A DNA stretch of 64,000 bases from Staphylococcus xylosus NJ (GTDB lineage: Bacteria; Bacillota; Bacilli; Staphylococcales; Staphylococcaceae), in NCBI RefSeq assembly GCF_000338275.1, contig NZ_ANMR01000043.1:496001-560000 (forward strand), given 5' to 3'. Positions 27,262 through 36,930 of the stretch are shown here, piece by piece. Each line of letters begins with the position of its first letter. The first letter of the stretch is position 1. Under the pieces are notes generated by a model, which worked only from the letters and a program-made list of their open reading frames with translations, had not been told where the DNA came from and searched no databases. A program made the position numbers and the translations under genes.

Positions 27262-27821
27262 AAATACTGACTCCTTCAGATTGTTTTCATTTACCTTGTT
27301 TATTTTACTTTAGTGATATGTTCAATTCAAGCATATACATACTTTCTATAATAAACTGATTAACTTTTATCGTGTTCTATATACCTATAAGCGTGCTGAA
27401 ATCTAACTTTTTTGAGTAAGATGATGTGATATTTGATTTAACAAAAAGAAAGCGAAATATATTATACAATAAATCGCATAATTTAACTTCTCGTATTTAT
27501 AAGTAAATTACATCACTATAATTTAGATATCATCAAGTTTTCTAATTTGATGATAGTTCAATCCACTTCTTTATGTTCAGCTACAAATCGCTATGTATCA
27601 TAGCGTAATACACTTAATAATTCTTAGGTTAAGGATTAAATATAAAGTTAAACATTTATAATTTAACATTTTAATTATAGAATTTATAGTATTCATAAAC
27701 ATAATATTATCTAATATAACCTTTTATATTCATAATAACCATAAAAACCTTTCCAATATATAAATTGGAAAGGTTTTTGCTCATCACTTTAATTACATAT
27801 CATTTTTTAAACAATAAAATG
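27262..27821. other. Long intergenic region between efp and accB
   Basis: The efp terminator occupies 27743-27780. The remaining 480 bases, all upstream of accB, are AT-rich with no supported gene. Two compact inverted repeats stand out: TATCATCAA/TTGATGATA (27528-27555) and CGCTATG/CATAGCG (27589-27605). They could be protein sites or leader RNA structure. I recognise no FapR site or known riboswitch. Confidence 0.55.
27743..27780. terminator. efp terminator
   Basis: AAAAACCTTTCCAAT faces ATTGGAAAGGTTTTT around a short AT loop. Its symmetry lets it work in both directions, and it follows the minus-strand efp stop by about 40 bases. Confidence 0.85.
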
Positions 27822-28379
27822 TTAGGCTCTAGAAATATAGCTACCGTCACCTGTATTAATTACAAGTGTGTCTCCTTCATTAACAAATAAAGGTACATTC
27901 AATGTATATCCTGTTTCAACTGTAGCAGATTTAGTAGCACCATTTGCTGTGTCCCCTTTAATACCTGGTTCAGTTTCTGTTACTACAAGTTCAACTGTTT
28001 TTGGTAATTCAACACCAAGTGTTTCATTACCATATGTTTGAATTTGGACTTCCATATTTGCTTTTAAGAAATTTAATTCGTGTTGTAAATAATCTCCTTG
28101 TAGCTCTGTTTGATCAAATGTTTGATTATCCATGAAAACATGTGTATCTCCATCGGCATATAGATATTGCATACGACGATTCTCAATCATAGCAGTTTCT
28201 ACTTTTTCGCCACCTCTGAATGTTTTCTCTTGAATCGAACCAGTTCTTAAATTACGTAGCTTAGAACGTACAAATGCAGAGCCTTTTCCTGGTTTAACAT
28301 GTTGGAAATCTAAAACTTTCCAAATGCCATTATCTACTGATATTGTTAAGCCTGTTTTAAAATCATTAACCGAAATCAT
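27822..28379 (-). CDS. efp: Translation elongation factor P
   Basis: This factor relieves ribosome stalling at polyproline stretches. The 185-residue protein has the KOW-like N-terminal domain with the modification loop [16 protein letters not shown]32 is the residue usually modified in Bacilli. Two OB-fold domains follow and end with [20 protein letters not shown], the family signature. It lies 28 bases after the M24 peptidase gene, the conserved Firmicutes pair. Confidence 0.96.
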   Translation of the reverse strand: MISVNDFKTGLTISVDNGIWKVLDFQHVKPGKGSAFVRSKLRNLRTGSIQEKTFRGGEKVETAMIENRRMQYLYADGDTHVFMDNQTFDQTELQGDYLQHELNFLKANMEVQIQTYGNETLGVELPKTVELVVTETEPGIKGDTANGATKSATVETGYTLNVPLFVNEGDTLVINTGDGSYISRA

Positions 28380-28407
28380 TCAGTTTCCTCCTCAATTATA
28401 AGGTCTT

Positions 28408-29466
28408 CTATAAAATAATAAGGTTTTTGGAAGATTTAGTAAAGCGTTCACAGCCATTTTCTTTAATTAAAATGTCATCTTCAATACGAACGCCACCTAA
28501 CCCGTCTAAATATATACCAGGTTCAATTGTAACACAATTATTAATATCTAATGGCGTCTCCGATTTTTTAGAAAGATTAGGGCCTTCATGAACGTCTAAT
28601 CCAATACCATGACCAAGTGAATGTCCAAACGCCTCACCATAACCTTTTTCAGTGATATAATCTCTAGCAATAGCATCTAATGCTTTACCAGTAATACCTT
28701 TTTTAGCGGTGTCAATTCCCTTTTGATTCGCCTCTAACACAATATTATATATTTCTTTAAGTTTTGGATCAGGTTCACCTATTGCAAATGTACGAGTAAT
28801 ATCTGATGAATATCCTTTGTAATATGCACCAAAATCTAATGTAATTAATTCTCCTGAATTTATAACTTTATCACTAGCAACTCCATGAGGTAACGCACCA
28901 CGTTCACCAGAAGCTACAATTGTTTCGAATGAAGTTCCTTCAGCGCCAAGTTCTAACATTTTACTTTCTAACTTTGCTTTTAGTTGCTGTTCAGTCATAC
29001 CAGCTTTTGCGACAGTTAAAATGTATTCGTATGCCTCATCAACGATATCTGCTGCTTTTTGAATCAACTCAATCTCTGATTCATCTTTAACTTCACGTAT
29101 CTTTTCTATCATACCTGAAATGCTAATTAAACTAATATACGATTTACTCAACTGAAGATATGTATCATAGCTGACTAAGTTTCCTTCAAATCCAACATTT
29201 TGTACGTTTAATTTTTCAAGTTGATTTTTGACTTCATCAATTAAGCTACCTTCTTGTTTGATGATTTCAAATTCTGGGGCTTGTGCAGACGCTTGTTCAA
29301 TGTACCTAAAATCAGTTAGCAATAAGTTGTGATCTTTCGTAATAATTAACGCCCCACTTGTACCAGTAAAACCAGATAAATAACGTCTATTAAAGTCAGA
29401 TAATACTACCACTGCTTCTAAATGTTTGGCTTCTATAGCGGTATTTAATTTATCAATTCTTGTCAT
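28408..29466 (-). CDS. Xaa-Pro aminopeptidase/dipeptidase, M24 family
   Basis: This is a cytoplasmic manganese-dependent peptidase predicted to cleave bonds before proline. The N-terminal creatinase domain is followed by the pita-bread catalytic domain. Metal ligands are visible in ITLDFGAYYKGYSSDITRTF (two Asp), GHSLGHGIGLDVHE (His) and VTIEPGIYLDGLGGVRIEDD (two Glu). It has 352 residues, like B. subtilis YqhT. It pairs with efp, which fits a theme of proline-rich peptide handling; this link is inferred. Exact specificity (aminopeptidase or prolidase) is not decided by sequence. Confidence 0.9.
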   Translation of the reverse strand: MTRIDKLNTAIEAKHLEAVVVLSDFNRRYLSGFTGTSGALIITKDHNLLLTDFRYIEQASAQAPEFEIIKQEGSLIDEVKNQLEKLNVQNVGFEGNLVSYDTYLQLSKSYISLISISGMIEKIREVKDESEIELIQKAADIVDEAYEYILTVAKAGMTEQQLKAKLESKMLELGAEGTSFETIVASGERGALPHGVASDKVINSGELITLDFGAYYKGYSSDITRTFAIGEPDPKLKEIYNIVLEANQKGIDTAKKGITGKALDAIARDYITEKGYGEAFGHSLGHGIGLDVHEGPNLSKKSETPLDINNCVTIEPGIYLDGLGGVRIEDDILIKENGCERFTKSSKNLIIL

Positions 29467-29490
29467 TTGTTATCCTCCTATACAATAAGT

Positions 29491-29519
29491 TTGTACATTT
29501 TCTTTTTATACATTAAAAT
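29491..29519 (+). promoter_or_regulatory. Promoter of the lipoprotein gene
   Basis: TTGTAC (29491-29496), a 17-base spacer and TAAAAT (29514-29519) lie about 50 bases before the gene at 29570. Confidence 0.6.
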
Positions 29520-29569
29520 GATAGCATAATTATTGTATAAATTTATAGTTTTTGAATTAGGAGAGAGTT

Positions 29570-30157
29570 ATGAAGAAAAAAATAGTGGCTATTTTATGTG
29601 CTTCATGTGTACTTGCTGGTTGCGGAAGTCAAAACCTAGGTCCTTTAGAAGAAAAGACGACTAAACTTCGCGATGAAAACCATAAGTTAAAGGGGAACAT
29701 TCAAGAATTAAAACAAGAAATTAGCAAAGAGCAAAATAAAGTTGCGGCTCTAGAGAAAGATAAGAAAGACATTGGCAAAGCGAAAAGTAATAAAAAGAAA
29801 GCAGCTAATTTAAAAGCATCATCTACATATTATCAAGATATCGCTAAATTAATTGATCAATATAACGAAATCGAAAGTGATGTATCTAAAAACAAAGGCG
29901 ATAAGAAAGTACAAGATAAACTTGCAGAACTTAAAAATAAAATAGATACCGCATTTACGACATATAAAAATGATGTCAATAAAGAAAAAATGGATAGCGA
30001 AGATAAAACCAAAAATAAAAATATAACTAAATTGGACAAAGACTTAAATTCAGCATTTAGTGATATTAAAGATGGTTACGATGCTAAAGATAAGAAGAAG
30101 ATTCAAAAAGGTCAAAAAGCTTTATCAATCATCAGTATTAAAGATAGTCAAAGTTAA
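29570..30157 (+). CDS. Uncharacterised lipoprotein with coiled coil
   Basis: The N-terminus MKKKIVAILCASCVLAGCGS has a positively charged start, a hydrophobic core and the lipobox LAGC with Cys18 as the lipidated residue. It should be anchored to the outer face of the membrane. Residues 25-70 form a likely coiled coil (KTTKLRDENHKLKGNIQELK). The remainder is helical and rich in Lys and Asp with no enzyme motif. It has 195 residues. The function is unknown. It is 22 bases upstream of a small membrane protein gene and shares its promoter and terminator with it. Confidence 0.82.
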   Translation: MKKKIVAILCASCVLAGCGSQNLGPLEEKTTKLRDENHKLKGNIQELKQEISKEQNKVAALEKDKKDIGKAKSNKKKAANLKASSTYYQDIAKLIDQYNEIESDVSKNKGDKKVQDKLAELKNKIDTAFTTYKNDVNKEKMDSEDKTKNKNITKLDKDLNSAFSDIKDGYDAKDKKKIQKGQKALSIISIKDSQS

Positions 30158-30179
30158 CAACCACATAGGAGTGTTTTAG

Positions 30180-30401
30180 GTGAAACAAGCAATATTTTAT
30201 ATCATTATCGCAATTGCAATTGTAGGATTAGTACTCAATCTTGATGCCTTTATCTTCAGTTTTGTAAGAATGGTCATTAGCTTAGCCATTTTTGGAGGTA
30301 TTATATATGCAATTTACTATTTCTTCTTCTTAACTGAAGATCAGCGTAAATACAAACGTGCGCAACGTAAGTATAAAAGACAAAACAGAAAGAAAAAGTA
30401 A
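30180..30401 (+). CDS. Small membrane protein with basic tail
   Basis: This 73-residue protein has two predicted membrane helices (residues 4-24 and 27-52, FYIIIAIAIVGLVLNL and MVISLAIFGGIIYAIYYFFFL). A strongly basic cytoplasmic tail follows (KYKRAQRKYKRQNRKKK). The start is GTG, eight bases behind AGGAG. It forms an operon with the lipoprotein gene. I recognise it as a conserved staphylococcal hypothetical protein, without a function. The basic tail might bind nucleic acid or acidic lipids, which is speculation. Confidence 0.78.
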   Translation: MKQAIFYIIIAIAIVGLVLNLDAFIFSFVRMVISLAIFGGIIYAIYYFFFLTEDQRKYKRAQRKYKRQNRKKK

Positions 30402-30419
30402 CGTATACTAAGATTTATA

Positions 30420-30467
30420 AACCCCTGAAAAGATTATCTTAAAATAGATATCTTTTCAGGGGTTTAT
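30420..30467. terminator. Bidirectional terminator
   Basis: AAACCCCTGAAAAGAT faces ATCTTTTCAGGGGTTT. It serves the + strand lipoprotein operon and the convergent lipM. Confidence 0.9.
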
Positions 30468-30543
30468 TTTATAATTTATACTTATTAAAATTCCTTAATA
30501 TGTGTTGCTGTTTTAAATGTCGAGTCAGCAATTTAAAACTAAA

Positions 30544-31374
30544 CTATTTACGATAGTTCCACTCGTCAGATTTGTATTTATCAATTAACTCATTGATTTC
30601 ATTTTGCTGTTTTTCATTGAGTTCTAGTGGCTTAAAGTCAATATTCAATCCTTTTTTAAAGCCTATTTCAAATGCTTTTTCCATCTCTTCTAAACTAATA
30701 TGGCGATCTGAAATATCATTAATTGCCACAGCTTTTTCTACAAATGCTTGCTTCATTTTATCTTTAAGACGATCATTTTTAAAAACAAACATGTCAAACA
30801 AATCATCTATGTCTACATCTTGTAGCAAAGAGCCATGCTGTAAGATAACCCCTTTCTGACGAACTTGAGCACTTCCAGCAATTTTACGTCCTTCTACAAC
30901 TAATTCATACCAGCTAGGTGCATCAAAACAAACTGCACTTCTTGGTTGCTTTAAATTTGCTCTTTCCTCTTTTGATTTTGGAATAGCAAATGAAGCATCA
31001 AAACCTAAATATTTAAAACCTTCTAGTAATCCTTCTGAAATAACTCTATAGGCTTCAGTAACTGTTGAAGGCATGTCAGGGTGTGATTCTGGAACAATGA
31101 CGCTGTACGTCAATTCTTTATCATGTAACACACCTCTGCCACCAGTTTGACGACGTACAAGGCCATAACCTTTAGCATTCACCTTTTCAATATCTATTTC
31201 TTTAGTTAGCCTTTGAAAATAACCAACTGATAAAGTCGCAGGGTCCCATGTATAAAACCTAATTACTGGATCTATCTCTCCTCTAGATACAAAATTAAGT
31301 AAAGCTTCATCCATTGCCATATTATAATATGGGTCTTTGCTACCAGTATTTATAAAATTCCATGTTTCTGTCAC
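30544..31374 (-). CDS. lipM: Octanoyl-[carrier] transferase LipM
   Basis: This cofactor transferase of the LplA/LipB/BirA fold moves octanoyl from acyl carrier protein to GcvH for lipoate synthesis. Motifs are [19 protein letters not shown] (residues near 77-95), [17 protein letters not shown] with the catalytic Cys and [21 protein letters not shown] with the conserved Lys. I chose the GTG at 31374, eight bases behind AGGAG, giving 276 residues starting at MTETWNF. A longer frame adds 14 residues upstream of that site. Two lipoyl-dependent systems, glycine cleavage and the branched-chain dehydrogenase, lie in the same window. gcvH itself is not here. Confidence 0.92.
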   Translation of the reverse strand: MTETWNFINTGSKDPYYNMAMDEALLNFVSRGEIDPVIRFYTWDPATLSVGYFQRLTKEIDIEKVNAKGYGLVRRQTGGRGVLHDKELTYSVIVPESHPDMPSTVTEAYRVISEGLLEGFKYLGFDASFAIPKSKEERANLKQPRSAVCFDAPSWYELVVEGRKIAGSAQVRQKGVILQHGSLLQDVDIDDLFDMFVFKNDRLKDKMKQAFVEKAVAINDISDRHISLEEMEKAFEIGFKKGLNIDFKPLELNEKQQNEINELIDKYKSDEWNYRK

Positions 31375-31485
31375 TTTCAAAACTCCTATCGCTAAATTAA
31401 ATTGTGATAACAGCAATTTTGTGTTATCGTTTTCAATAATTGTTCAAGTTTGTCAGCAATAACTTTTTATCGTGAGAAAAATATT

Positions 31486-31514
31486 TTGATAAATTGCGCT
31501 AACAGTCTTATAAT
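31486..31514 (+). promoter_or_regulatory. Promoter of the rhodanese gene
   Basis: TTGATA (31486-31491), a 17-base spacer and a perfect TATAAT (31509-31514), about 33 bases before the start. Confidence 0.72.
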
Positions 31515-31546
31515 ATATAATATCGGTTAATTAGGGAGGATGCAAG

Positions 31547-31933
31547 ATGAGTAACTTTTGGTTTATAGCGTTAGCAGTTTTAATAATTATCATCGCTTAC
31601 ATGCTAATCAATTATCTTCTTAATAAAAGAGCAGTCACAGAATTAAACCAAAATGAGTTCCATGATGGTTTGCGCAAAGCTCAAGTTATTGATGTAAGAG
31701 AAAAAGTGGATTATGAATACGGACACATCAATGGTGCACGTAATATTCCAATTACAATGTTTAAACAAAGATATCAAGGTTTACGAACAGATCAACCAAT
31801 CTATCTTTGTGATGCGAATGGCATTGCCAGTTATCGTGCAGCTAGAACTTTAAAGAAAAACGGCTACACGGATATCTACATGTTAAAAGGCGGATATAAA
31901 AAATGGACTGGTAAAATTAAATCTAAAAAATAA
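31547..31933 (+). CDS. Membrane-anchored rhodanese-domain protein
   Basis: One N-terminal membrane helix (residues 4-24) is followed by a single rhodanese domain (about 32-125). The active-site loop is CDANGIASYR with Cys88 as the candidate persulfide carrier, and the entry motif VIDVREKVDYEYGHINGARNIP is typical. It resembles B. subtilis YqhL. It probably handles sulfane sulphur at the membrane; the acceptor is unknown. Placement next to lipM is suggestive because lipoate synthesis needs sulphur, but the two genes are divergent and no direct link is shown. Confidence 0.86.
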   Translation: MSNFWFIALAVLIIIIAYMLINYLLNKRAVTELNQNEFHDGLRKAQVIDVREKVDYEYGHINGARNIPITMFKQRYQGLRTDQPIYLCDANGIASYRAARTLKKNGYTDIYMLKGGYKKWTGKIKSKK

Positions 31934-31967
31934 CTTTATATCTTAAAATTAATGACATAAAGTGAAT

Positions 31968-32023
31968 GTTCAAAATAAAAGCGTGATCAACATTTAAAGT
32001 TGACCACGCTTTTTATTTTGAAC
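31968..32023 (+). terminator. Terminator of the rhodanese gene
   Basis: GTTCAAAATAAAAGCGTG and its inner GATCAAC pair with GTTGACCACGC and TTTTATTTTGAAC, a stem of about 24 pairs around a nine-base loop. The hairpin begins about 35 bases past the rhodanese stop. Confidence 0.85.
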
Positions 32024-32055
32024 AAAAAATCGAACTGGTTTTATACCAGTCCGAT
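32023..32055 (-). terminator. Terminator of the gcv operon
   Basis: On the minus strand ATCGGACTGGT faces ACCAGTTCGAT, followed by a U-run. It lies about 60 bases past the gcvPB stop and abuts the rhodanese terminator. Confidence 0.82.
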
Positions 32056-32114
32056 CTTTAAGTATTTATATATTAAAGGTAAATTCAATATAACCGTGTA
32101 AAAGTGTAAACTAA

Positions 32115-33593
32115 CTATTCTTTTTCTGAACGTAAGTTTTCAAATTTTAACACTGGATTTCTTGCTGCTTTGGTTTCGTCTAATCTATCAATAATAGTTG
32201 TATGTGGTGCTTCTAATACAATATCCGGATTCTCTTTAGCTTCATTTGCAATTTGAATCATCGTATCACAGAAGTGGTCTAGAGTTTCTTTTGACTCAGT
32301 TTCAGTCGGCTCAATCATCATGCCTTCTTCGACATTAAGTGGGAAATAAATTGTCGGTGGATGTACTCCGAAATCTAATAGTCGTTTAGCCATATCTAGT
32401 GTACGAACGCCCTGTTCTTTTTGTTTAGACCCACTCAAGACAAACTCGTGTTTACAATATTGACTATAAGGAATCTCAAAATGTTCTTTCAGTCTTGCTT
32501 TAATATAATTGGCATTTAATACAGCAGCTTCAGATACTTCTTCAAGTCCTTTGTTTCCCATACTACGAATATAAGTATAAGCTCTTAAATAGATGCCAAA
32601 ATTACCATAGAATGGTTTAACGCGTCCTATAGAATTTGCTATATCATTATCATATTTATAAATATCATTTTCTTTGACAACCATTGGTTTAGGTAAAAAG
32701 CTCGCAAGTTCTTTTTTTACACCTACTGGTCCAGAACCTGGACCGCCGCCACCATGTGGCCCCGTAAATGTTTTGTGTAAGTTTAAGTGAACTGCATCAA
32801 ATCCCATGTCGCCTGGTCTAACTTTGTCCATAATGGCATTTAAATTTGCACCATCATAATATAATAATCCTCCGGCTTCATGAACGATATTCCGAATATC
32901 CATAATGTTTTTTTCAAAAATGCCTAAAGTATTAGGATTAGTTAACATGATTGCAGCTGTTTTATCATTAACTAAACGTTTCAGATCATCAATATCTACT
33001 TCTCCGCGTTCATTTGATTTAACTGTTACAGACTTAAAGCCTGCAAACGCAGCTGAAGCTGGATTGGTGCCGTGTGCAGAGTCAGGAACGATAACTTCAT
33101 CACGATGACCTTCTCCGTTTTTTTGATGGTATGCTTTAAAAATCATTAATGCTGTCCACTCACCATGCGCGCCGGCAGCAGGTTGTAACGTTACTTCATC
33201 CATACCAGTGATTTCTTTCAACTCTTCTTGTAAACTATGAATAATCTCTAAAGATCCTTGAACTTGCGATTCATCTTGTAATGGATGTGATTCTGCAAAT
33301 CCAGGAATTCTAGCAATTTTTTCATTTATTTTTGGATTATATTTCATAGTACAAGAACCTAATGGATAAAATCCTGAATCTACACCAAAGTTTTTATTTG
33401 AAAGCTCTGTGTAATGCCTCACTAAATCTAATTCAGCAACTTCTGGTAGTTCTGCTTTATTTTTTCTAATATATTTTTCGTCTAGTAATTTTTCAACAGC
33501 GCCATTATCTATTTCTTTTTTTGGTAACGAATACGCATAACGACCTTTTTTAGAACGTTCAAAAATTAATGGACTTGATTTACTTACTACCAT
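32115..33593 (-). CDS. gcvPB: Glycine dehydrogenase (decarboxylating) subunit 2
   Basis: This pyridoxal phosphate subunit of the glycine cleavage P-protein decarboxylates glycine and passes aminomethyl to lipoyl-GcvH. The cofactor Lys is K274 in [32 protein letters not shown] and DGANLNAIM are further active-site segments. It has 492 residues. Its ATG at 33593 lies inside the end of gcvPA (14-base overlap), with AGGTG seven bases upstream. The split P-protein (PA plus PB) is the Firmicutes form. Confidence 0.96.
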   Translation of the reverse strand: MVVSKSSPLIFERSKKGRYAYSLPKKEIDNGAVEKLLDEKYIRKNKAELPEVAELDLVRHYTELSNKNFGVDSGFYPLGSCTMKYNPKINEKIARIPGFAESHPLQDESQVQGSLEIIHSLQEELKEITGMDEVTLQPAAGAHGEWTALMIFKAYHQKNGEGHRDEVIVPDSAHGTNPASAAFAGFKSVTVKSNERGEVDIDDLKRLVNDKTAAIMLTNPNTLGIFEKNIMDIRNIVHEAGGLLYYDGANLNAIMDKVRPGDMGFDAVHLNLHKTFTGPHGGGGPGSGPVGVKKELASFLPKPMVVKENDIYKYDNDIANSIGRVKPFYGNFGIYLRAYTYIRSMGNKGLEEVSEAAVLNANYIKARLKEHFEIPYSQYCKHEFVLSGSKQKEQGVRTLDMAKRLLDFGVHPPTIYFPLNVEEGMMIEPTETESKETLDHFCDTMIQIANEAKENPDIVLEAPHTTIIDRLDETKAARNPVLKFENLRSEKE

Positions 33594-34932
33594 TTAATTC
33601 ACCTGCTTTCTTAACAAATGTGTCAATTTCATCTTTTGTTCTCAATTCTGTAACAGCAACTAACATATGATTTTCAAATGATTCTGTTACTTCACTTAAA
33701 TCGAAACCACCTATAATTCCTTCTTGTATAAGTGCATCATTAATATCTTTAACAGGTTTATCGAATTTCACTACAAATTCATTAAATGAAGTTCCAGTTG
33801 ACACTTCTAAACCGACTTGTTTAAATTGTTCCTTTGCATAGTTTGCATTTTCAAAATTTTGTACTGAAATATCATAAATACCTTCTTTTCCTAATGCTGA
33901 CATACAAATTGAGGAAGCTAATGCATTCAATGCTTGGTTTGAACAAATATTTGAAGTAGCTTTATCACGACGTATATGTTGTTCGCGAGCTTGTAATGTT
34001 AAAACAAAACCACGATGCCCATCTGCATCTTCGGTTTGACCTACTAAACGCCCAGGTGTTTTGCGCATTAATTTTTTAGTTGTAGCAAAGAAACCACAAT
34101 GAGGCCCACCAAATTGTGCAGGTATACCAAATGGTTGTGTATCTCCTACTACAATATCGGCACCAAAACTACCTGGAGGTGTAAGTAAGCCTAATGCTAG
34201 TGGGTTAGTATAAACAATAAACAAAGCTTTTTTACCTTCAATAAACGATTGGATTTTCTCTAAATCCTCAATTGAACCATAGAAGTTAGGATACTGAACA
34301 GCTACTGCAGCTGTATCATCGTCTATAGCTGCTTCTAATTTTTCTAAATCTGTAATAGTACCATCTAAATCAACTTCTACAACTTCAAATTCTTCACGTG
34401 TTTTTACATATGTGTTGAGAACTTGTAATGCTTGATAATGTAATCCTTTAGAAACTACAATTTTATTTTTACGTGTTTGATTAAAAGCTAAAATACATGC
34501 TTCAGCAAAACTTGTAATACCATCATACATAGATGAATTTGCAATATCCATGTCAGTTAATTCACAAATTAACGTTTGGAATTCAAAAATTGCTTGTAGT
34601 TCACCTTGTGAAATTTCTGGCTGATAAGGTGTGTATGCAGTATAGAATTCCGAACGAGAAATCATCGCATCTACTACTGCTGGTGCGTAATGATCGTATA
34701 CGCCTGCCCCTAAAAATGAAGTGTGGGTTTCTTTAGTGATATTTTTACTTGCAACTCTACTTAAGCGTTTTGTTAATGTAGTTTCAGCTTCTGCATCTGG
34801 AATAGCTAGCTCTCTATTTAATAATATGTCATTTGGTACATCTCCAAATAATTCTGCAATTGATTCTGCACCAATAGTATCTAACATTTCTTTCTTATCT
34901 TGCTCTGTTAATGGAATATAACGATGACTCAC
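33580..34932 (-). CDS. gcvPA: Glycine dehydrogenase (decarboxylating) subunit 1
   Basis: This is the second half of the split P-protein, structurally related to gcvPB but without the cofactor Lys. Recognisable segments are [21 protein letters not shown] at the start, [48 protein letters not shown] around 75-120, and [38 protein letters not shown] near 300. It has 450 residues and lies 17 bases after gcvT in the operon. Confidence 0.96.
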   Translation of the reverse strand: MSHRYIPLTEQDKKEMLDTIGAESIAELFGDVPNDILLNRELAIPDAEAETTLTKRLSRVASKNITKETHTSFLGAGVYDHYAPAVVDAMISRSEFYTAYTPYQPEISQGELQAIFEFQTLICELTDMDIANSSMYDGITSFAEACILAFNQTRKNKIVVSKGLHYQALQVLNTYVKTREEFEVVEVDLDGTITDLEKLEAAIDDDTAAVAVQYPNFYGSIEDLEKIQSFIEGKKALFIVYTNPLALGLLTPPGSFGADIVVGDTQPFGIPAQFGGPHCGFFATTKKLMRKTPGRLVGQTEDADGHRGFVLTLQAREQHIRRDKATSNICSNQALNALASSICMSALGKEGIYDISVQNFENANYAKEQFKQVGLEVSTGTSFNEFVVKFDKPVKDINDALIQEGIIGGFDLSEVTESFENHMLVAVTELRTKDEIDTFVKKAGELNGSK

Positions 34933-34949
34933 AGTAACACCCCTTTGTA

Positions 34950-36041
34950 TTATTTGCTTATTTGATTTTTCTTAACAATTTTTGCTTTAACTTGTCTCTT
35001 CCTTACTTGAACTAACACTTCTTTGCCCATTTCAAAAGCTTCACGATTTATTAGAGCTAAACCAATCGATTTACCAGTTAATGGTGATTGGGTACCCGAA
35101 GTAATCTCTCCTATTTGATTACCATCTAAATCCAATACTTCGTAACCAGTTCTAGGAATGCCTTTATCAATCATTTCTAAACCAACTGTTCTACGTTTTG
35201 AACCATGTTCCTTTTGTTCTTTAAGGACACTTTTGCCAATGAAATCGGCTTCAATTAATGGCTTGACTGCAAATGCGATGCCCGCTTCATACGGTGTGAT
35301 TTCTTCACTTAAATCTTGACCATGTAGAGGTAAACCAGCTTCCAATCTTAATGTATCTCTTGCTCCTAAGCCACATGGAACAACGTTATGCTCTAGTATT
35401 TTTTTCCATAAATAAGGAGCATCATCCGCGTCGCAGTATATTTCAAAGCCATCTTCACCAGTATATCCTGATTGTGATAAAATTACGTTTTTCCCAAAAA
35501 ACGCTACATTTTGTTTAAATTCGAAAGGTTTCATTGAAGATGCATCTACATCAATATGTTGTTGAACTAAGTTACGCGCATTTGGTCCTTGAATTGCTAA
35601 TTGACCATAGTCATTCGAAACATTAATTACTTCTGCATCGAATTTTTCGGCTTTCTCTTTCATCCAAACAAAGTCTTTATCTGTATTACCAGCATTTACT
35701 ACTAATAAATATTGATTTTCGTCTAATTTATATGTGATTAAATCATCAATAATACCACCATTTTCATTACATAGTGCAGTATATTGAGCTTTATTTGTAG
35801 TCAAATTTTCAGTATCGTTAGAAAGTAGATATTGTACTAGCTGTGCAGCTTCACTACCTTTTATCAGAATTTCACCCATATGGCTTACATCAAACAAACC
35901 GATTTCTGTTCTAACAGCATTATGTTCTTCTTTAATACTTGAAAATTGGACTGGCATAGCCCATCCACCAAATTCTACGATTTTAGCACCACTATCTACA
36001 AAAGTTTGATAAAGTGGTGTTTTTTTTAGTTCATTGGACAT
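34950..36041 (-). CDS. gcvT: Glycine cleavage system aminomethyltransferase (T-protein)
   Basis: This enzyme releases ammonia from aminomethyl-lipoyl-GcvH and makes 5,10-methylene-tetrahydrofolate. The 363-residue protein has the GcvT signature near residues 30-60 ([35 protein letters not shown]) with the catalytic Asp in [23 protein letters not shown] and [32 protein letters not shown] contribute to the folate site. It is the first gene of gcvT-PA-PB and directly follows the glycine riboswitch and its terminator. Confidence 0.96.
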   Translation of the reverse strand: MSNELKKTPLYQTFVDSGAKIVEFGGWAMPVQFSSIKEEHNAVRTEIGLFDVSHMGEILIKGSEAAQLVQYLLSNDTENLTTNKAQYTALCNENGGIIDDLITYKLDENQYLLVVNAGNTDKDFVWMKEKAEKFDAEVINVSNDYGQLAIQGPNARNLVQQHIDVDASSMKPFEFKQNVAFFGKNVILSQSGYTGEDGFEIYCDADDAPYLWKKILEHNVVPCGLGARDTLRLEAGLPLHGQDLSEEITPYEAGIAFAVKPLIEADFIGKSVLKEQKEHGSKRRTVGLEMIDKGIPRTGYEVLDLDGNQIGEITSGTQSPLTGKSIGLALINREAFEMGKEVLVQVRKRQVKAKIVKKNQISK

Positions 36042-36075
36042 GAAGAAACCTCCTATTGTTTAAGTAAAATATATT

Positions 36076-36108
36076 AAAAAAAACAGAGTAGACTAAGCTA
36101 CCCTGTTT
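36076..36108 (-). terminator. Riboswitch-controlled terminator before gcvT
   Basis: On the minus strand AACAGGGTAG faces CTACTCTGTT with one G-U pair and an eight-base U-run. It lies between the glycine aptamer and the gcvT start, so it is the expression platform. Confidence 0.85.
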
Positions 36109-36222
36109 AAATTCTCCAGGAATGCGTCACAGTATTATCCTTTTGCCTGAGAGTTTCGTTAAACTTGCACCTTCGGCGATGGACTAAAGTTATAAATAAT
36201 ATAACTAACCATTCTCTCCAAT
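36109..36222 (-). ncRNA. Glycine riboswitch aptamer (gcvT leader)
   Basis: The minus strand carries the conserved glycine aptamer core: GGAGAG near the start, GCCGAAGGTGCAAG in the middle and CTCTCAGGCAAAAGGA near the end. The GGAGAG/CTCTC pair forms stem P1. Only one GCCGAAGG core is present, so this is a single aptamer rather than the common tandem pair. The downstream AGGA...TCCTGG segment may be the helper helix of singlet forms. It begins only a few bases after the aroK stop. High glycine should switch off the terminator and raise gcv expression. Confidence 0.9.
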
Positions 36223-36227
36223 ACTGA

Positions 36228-36743
36228 TCATTCGCAAACAATCTCTTCCATAATCTCACTTTGTAATGAGTGTAGAGATTTACTGCTATTTAATTTTATG
36301 AATGCGATTTCATTATATCTTGAAACCCTTGAGGAATACAAGCTTTTTAATTCAAAAAGAGATTTATTGTTTGCATTAGGTCTATTGCTATCATTTTTGA
36401 TTCTATTGTAAACAATATTCAAGTCACAATCTAACCATATTACTCGTTTTTGTAATTTTAAAAATTCGAATGTTTGATCACTTTCAATAATACCTCCGCC
36501 GGTCGAAATAATATTGTAATGGTTTATGCATTCTTTTAGATACTTATATTCTAATTCTCTAAAGCCCGTTTCACCTATTTGTTTAAATATATCTGGAATA
36601 GATTGATTTTCTTGTTCTACTATGTACGCATCTAAGTCAACGTAGGATAGTTGATTATGCTTTGAAAGATATTTACCTAATGTTGTCTTACCAGTTCCCA
36701 TAAATCCAATTAATATCAATGGTTCTATTTTAATGTTATTCAA
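36228..36743 (-). CDS. aroK: Shikimate kinase
   Basis: This enzyme phosphorylates shikimate in aromatic amino acid synthesis. The P-loop [16 protein letters not shown] covers residues 11-26, substrate-binding D-x-D is in VDLDAYI and GETGFRELE, and the GG motif is STGGGI. It has 171 residues. The gene overlaps the last comG gene by 8 bases and so may ride on comG transcription as well as other promoters. Codon use and length look normal. Confidence 0.93.
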   Translation of the reverse strand: MNNIKIEPLILIGFMGTGKTTLGKYLSKHNQLSYVDLDAYIVEQENQSIPDIFKQIGETGFRELEYKYLKECINHYNIISTGGGIIESDQTFEFLKLQKRVIWLDCDLNIVYNRIKNDSNRPNANNKSLFELKSLYSSRVSRYNEIAFIKLNSSKSLHSLQSEIMEEIVCE

Positions 36744-36930
36744 AAATATCTTCCTTCTTCAAAAATAAATTAATTTGATTTTCATAATATTTCTCTATGT
36801 TATCTAAAGTTTTTAATTGTATACCAATTTGAAATACATAAATTGTAATTATAGATAAATATAGCATAAATACCACCAACACAAAAGGATAGATGTATGC
36901 ATTACTATTAAATATATAGTTGTTTTTCAT
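36736..36930 (-). CDS. comGG: Short ComGG-like pseudopilin candidate
   Basis: This 64-residue frame starts at an ATG seven bases behind AAAGGAAA and overlaps both comGF and aroK. It has one N-terminal hydrophobic helix, [26 protein letters not shown] (residues 9-34), then a polar segment. A YP pair just before the helix resembles the FIYPAVL start of Bacillus ComGG. Its length and position (last of the comG operon) fit ComGG, but sequence conservation is weak and the protein is short. It would be a minor component of the DNA-uptake pseudopilus. Confidence 0.6.
   Translation of the reverse strand: MKNNYIFNSNAYIYPFVLVVFMLYLSIITIYVFQIGIQLKTLDNIEKYYENQINLFLKKEDIFE

Noticed and set aside
27589-27605. 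Palindrome CGCTATG/CATAGCG considered as a CRISPR-like or phage attachment repeat
   Set aside because: It occurs once, with no spacer-like repetition, integrase gene or second copy nearby.
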